From NCBI GenBank assembly GCA_021527695.1, contig JAKFAO010000006.1:1709128-1773127 (forward strand): 64,000 nt of DNA, in the 5' to 3' direction. The translations under genes were made by a program, and so were the position numbers. The notes beneath the pieces were generated by a model. That model did no database searches and was not told where the DNA came from. It was given only the letters and a program-made list of their open reading frames with translations. Positions within the stretch are counted from its first letter, which is position 1, and each line of letters begins with the position of its first letter. Positions 61,833 to 64,000 of the stretch are shown one piece after another. Source of the DNA: Naematelia aurantialba. Its lineage: Eukaryota > Basidiomycota > Tremellomycetes > Tremellales > Naemateliaceae.

Positions 61833-62108
61833 GCTGCGGATGGGTAGTCTCAAATGAAGAACTGGGCCTCGACCGGGAGGGCAGCAAGGATGGCGTGATC
61901 CTTGTTGTCTATTGCGGGGATTAGACTGGCAGACCTTGTTGCTGACCTGGTCACTCGGTATTCGAGGCTGAAGATTCCGAGCCTCGCGATGCTCCCGAGG
62001 CTTATATAGATGGCCCCAGAATGCGACGTTCAACCAGAATGTCGACGATGGTAGTGCGTGGTATGGCTGAGTGACGGTGTATGGCCGTGTCAAAGGCGAC
62101 TGTGACAA

Positions 62109-62146
62109 TGTGTCACGATGCTCCGGTCTAACTTCGGCGACCTGGG
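62109..62146. repeat. 38-bp segment shared exactly with the mobile element
   Basis: Identical to 10889-10926 in the same orientation. Confidence 0.8.
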
Positions 62147-62163
62147 CCTGTCTCTCTGCCGCA

Positions 62164-62302
62164 TGCAACGTCGTCAGACGTTGCAGGCACGGCAGAGCGA
62201 GGCCACGTGAATTTGAGCGAAAAAACTCCTGATTGGGAAATTTGGGTGGCGAAAGCCACCCCAAATTGGTTCCGGTGCCTGCAACGTCGTCACGACGTTG
62301 CA
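62164..62302. repeat. cluster of three hairpin-forming inverted repeats
   Basis: 62164-62185: arms TGCAACGTC and GACGTTGCA. 62239-62267: arms AATTTGGGTGGC and GCCACCCCAAATT with a GAAA loop and one bulged C. 62280-62302: arms TGCAACGTCG and CGACGTTGCA. All within 139 bp. Confidence 0.75.
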
Positions 62303-63342
62303 GATTTCAAGATTTCAAGCATTATGACCCTCATTCCCGTTTTATGCATGCATCCCGGCTTTCATACCACACTTAAGGTGCATGTTAACGCATGGACAGG
62401 TAGAGATGCTTCCTGGCTCCAACCCTATGTAATTTCAAGCATGCGTGCAACATATTGCATGAGCCGTGGCGGTTCTTATTTGGCAGGTCAGGATTTTGGC
62501 CAAAATCCTCTTTTCTGCGTCCCACAACACCGTATCCAGGATCTATATTGCTCTGCAATGTCGTAGAAATTTCCTTGTATCGCTCTGAGAGTTATATGGC
62601 TGGATAGCTGTGATTCCAGGCTTCACCGCGATGTGCTTAAAAGTCCATGCAACCTTCGAAAAGTTGCATCTGAGATGGGGTGACCAATATACAGCACCTC
62701 TAATGGTTGTGATGTCTTTCCCGACTTGCAATGTCGTAGAAATTTTGGATTCTGATGCAGCGAAGCATACAGCTATGTTCCCCTCGAGCAGAGGAATCCA
62801 GCGATGCCCCATATGCATCGAGTCAAAAGACAAAATCATGCACCGTGAGGGGATTAAGTGTTTTTCTTGGGGGTCCTCACCATGGTGATGACCATCTGCT
62901 ACGGCACTGTGCAACGTCGTAGAAATTTCATTGCAGCGGGATGACAATCGCATGGCCTGAAAGCTACGATGCACAGCTTGTAGCTGATATGCTTGGATTG
63001 TGATGCATGGTGTGGAAAATTGGCACCAGAGCACGATGAGTGTGGGAGAGCCAAAAATTATGGCAAAAATTCTTTGTCGGCTTGCAACGTCGTGGAAATT
63101 TTGGATTCCCGAGAATCCAAGCATACTGACGTGTAGCTATTGAGCAGGAGAATCGATCCATATATAGCATGCATCATCTTGGTAGTGAACATGAAGCATG
63201 ATAGACGAATGATTGATTCCTCGAGTAATCAGGCCTGTCGAGAAAGAAATCCACTTGATTCACATGATCGTGACATCACTTAAATCAGAATATTCATTAC
63301 CGTGCAGTCATGGCTGTATGCTACAATTGCTACATGCTATAA

Positions 63343-63849
63343 TTACAATGAGGTACGACGCATCAAGACTGTTCTGTTGGCAGGGTTACCCTGCAGCAAC
63401 CACAATATCAACCGCCATGGGTTTGCAACCTTGAATGTATCCCAGCCTCTGAGCCAAACCAACAACTCCTCCTCGGAACCAAATTCCTCATGGATTGCTA
63501 TGTAATGAATCGCAGCCGGATTGTGCCAAGCCGTATGAACCAGCCTGGGGCCAAGTGTGCCATGCCGACAGTCGACAGCTGGCTTTCCCGGATTCCTCTT
63601 GTTGCCACATACAGCCTGAGGCATCCAACAGGTCCAGCAGTTTCCACCCCCTCCACCGACAAACGTGACTCTCCGCTTCCACTGGCTGCAATCACTTGCA
63701 TACCGATCACGCCAATTGAGCCCATCTGCTCCGCCCACCTCACACAGGTCAGTCATGTGGCACACGTCTTCCTTTGTGATTGCCCAGCACATGGGACACC
63801 AGTTGTCAGGCTGGCTAGCCATCCGTAGCGAGAGACTGCGTGTGATCAT
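63343..63849 (-). pseudogene. remnant like the Cys-rich C-terminus of telomere-linked helicases
   Basis: An open frame of 168 residues read from the telomere side inward. Its pattern is WCPMCWA ... CHMTDLCE ... NWRDRYASDCSQWKRRVTF ... CWTCWMPQAVC ... DCRHGTLG, spaced Cys/His/Trp residues resembling the C-terminal domain of RecQ-like helicases found at basidiomycete chromosome ends. No helicase motifs are present: only about 60 bp remain between this ORF and the telomere, so the helicase body is missing. A TAG lies just upstream in frame, and may be part of an intron acceptor. Family assignment is from remembered pattern only. Confidence 0.45.
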
Positions 63850-63910
63850 GCCCTAACCCACTGAGCCAAACTGAATGCTGCATTCACACTTGGGCATTTG
63901 CGAAGCAGGG

Positions 63911-64000
63911 TTAGGGGGTTAGGGGGTTAGGGGGTTAGGGGGTTAGGGGGTTAGGGGGTTAGGGGGTTAGGGGGTTAGGGGGTTAGGGGGTTAGGGGTTA
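63911..64000 (+). repeat. telomere, TTAGGGGG repeats
   Basis: Ten perfect TTAGGGGG units (63911-63990), a seven-base TTAGGGG variant, then TTA at the end of the window. G-rich strand running 5'-3' toward the end, as expected for a right chromosome end. This octamer is the telomere repeat known for Cryptococcus. Confidence 0.98.

Larger units (their letters stand above)
61833..63342. repeat. subtelomeric repeat region
   Basis: Contains copies of TGCAACGTCGTAGAAATTTT at 62554, 62727, 62910 and 63083, spaced 173, 183 and 173 bp, and related palindromic forms at 62164 and 62280. The stretches between copies are only weakly alike. No supported gene. Confidence 0.6.

Noticed and set aside
61963..62002. 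CGAGGCT inverted repeat followed by TTATATAG, possible terminator or promoter
   Set aside because: Short 7-bp arms; too weak to call, although it lies shortly after GH51 copy 2.
62543..63124. 193-residue minus-strand ORF in the subtelomere
   Set aside because: Covers the phased repeats, giving recurring peptides such as ISTTL at repeat positions; more simply explained by repeat sequence than by a gene.

Overview
The window is the right-hand end of a fungal chromosome. It finishes in a telomere of perfect 8-bp TTAGGGGG repeats (63911-64000), the form known from Cryptococcus and relatives. Genes carry many 35-70 nt GT-AG introns with CTRAC-like branch sites, and the content is Zn(II)2Cys6 regulators, sugar and allantoate-type permeases and carbohydrate enzymes. 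This points to a basidiomycete yeast of the Tremellomycetes; I cannot name the species.

Layout. (1) 1-923: 5' part of a FAD-dependent oxidoreductase gene leaving the window. (2) About 923-11730: a large Mutator-like DNA element with inverted subterminal 20-bp repeat arrays, flanked by a candidate 9-bp duplication (CTTAAGTTG). Its main gene reads as a roughly 2,300-residue chain: AT-hook, zinc-binding N-terminus, MULE transposase, SWIM finger, ubiquitin-specific protease (USP) and ULP1/SENP protease. A convergent second gene encodes a Cys-rich/coiled-coil protein. This is the most unusual object here. (3) 11.99-32.3 kb: metabolic modules: MFS permease plus Zn2Cys6 factor; arrestin-like protein with a Cys-rich tail; a second Zn2Cys6 factor; PuuE/allantoinase-type deacetylase and DHDPS-type lyase, divergent around a perfect CGG-N9-CCG palindrome; TauD-type dioxygenase divergent from an MFS permease; Atg22-like MFS protein. 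(4) 33-44.3 kb: secreted GH32 fructan hydrolase and two regulators. (5) 44.4-61.8 kb: a carbohydrate/pentose block: ADP-ribosylglycohydrolase-fold protein divergent from a sugar transporter, L-arabinitol-4-dehydrogenase-like enzyme, a Zn2Cys6 factor, another sugar transporter and two tandem GH51 arabinofuranosidases. The enzymes suggest arabinan or arabinoside breakdown: arabinose release, uptake, then arabinitol oxidation. (6) 61.8-64 kb: subtelomere with dispersed and phased repeats, a broken ORF like the Cys-rich tail of basidiomycete telomere-linked helicases, and the telomere.

Most protein calls come from reading domain motifs and hand-joining exons, so exon boundaries are approximate unless given. 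No tRNA, rRNA or CRISPR was recognised.
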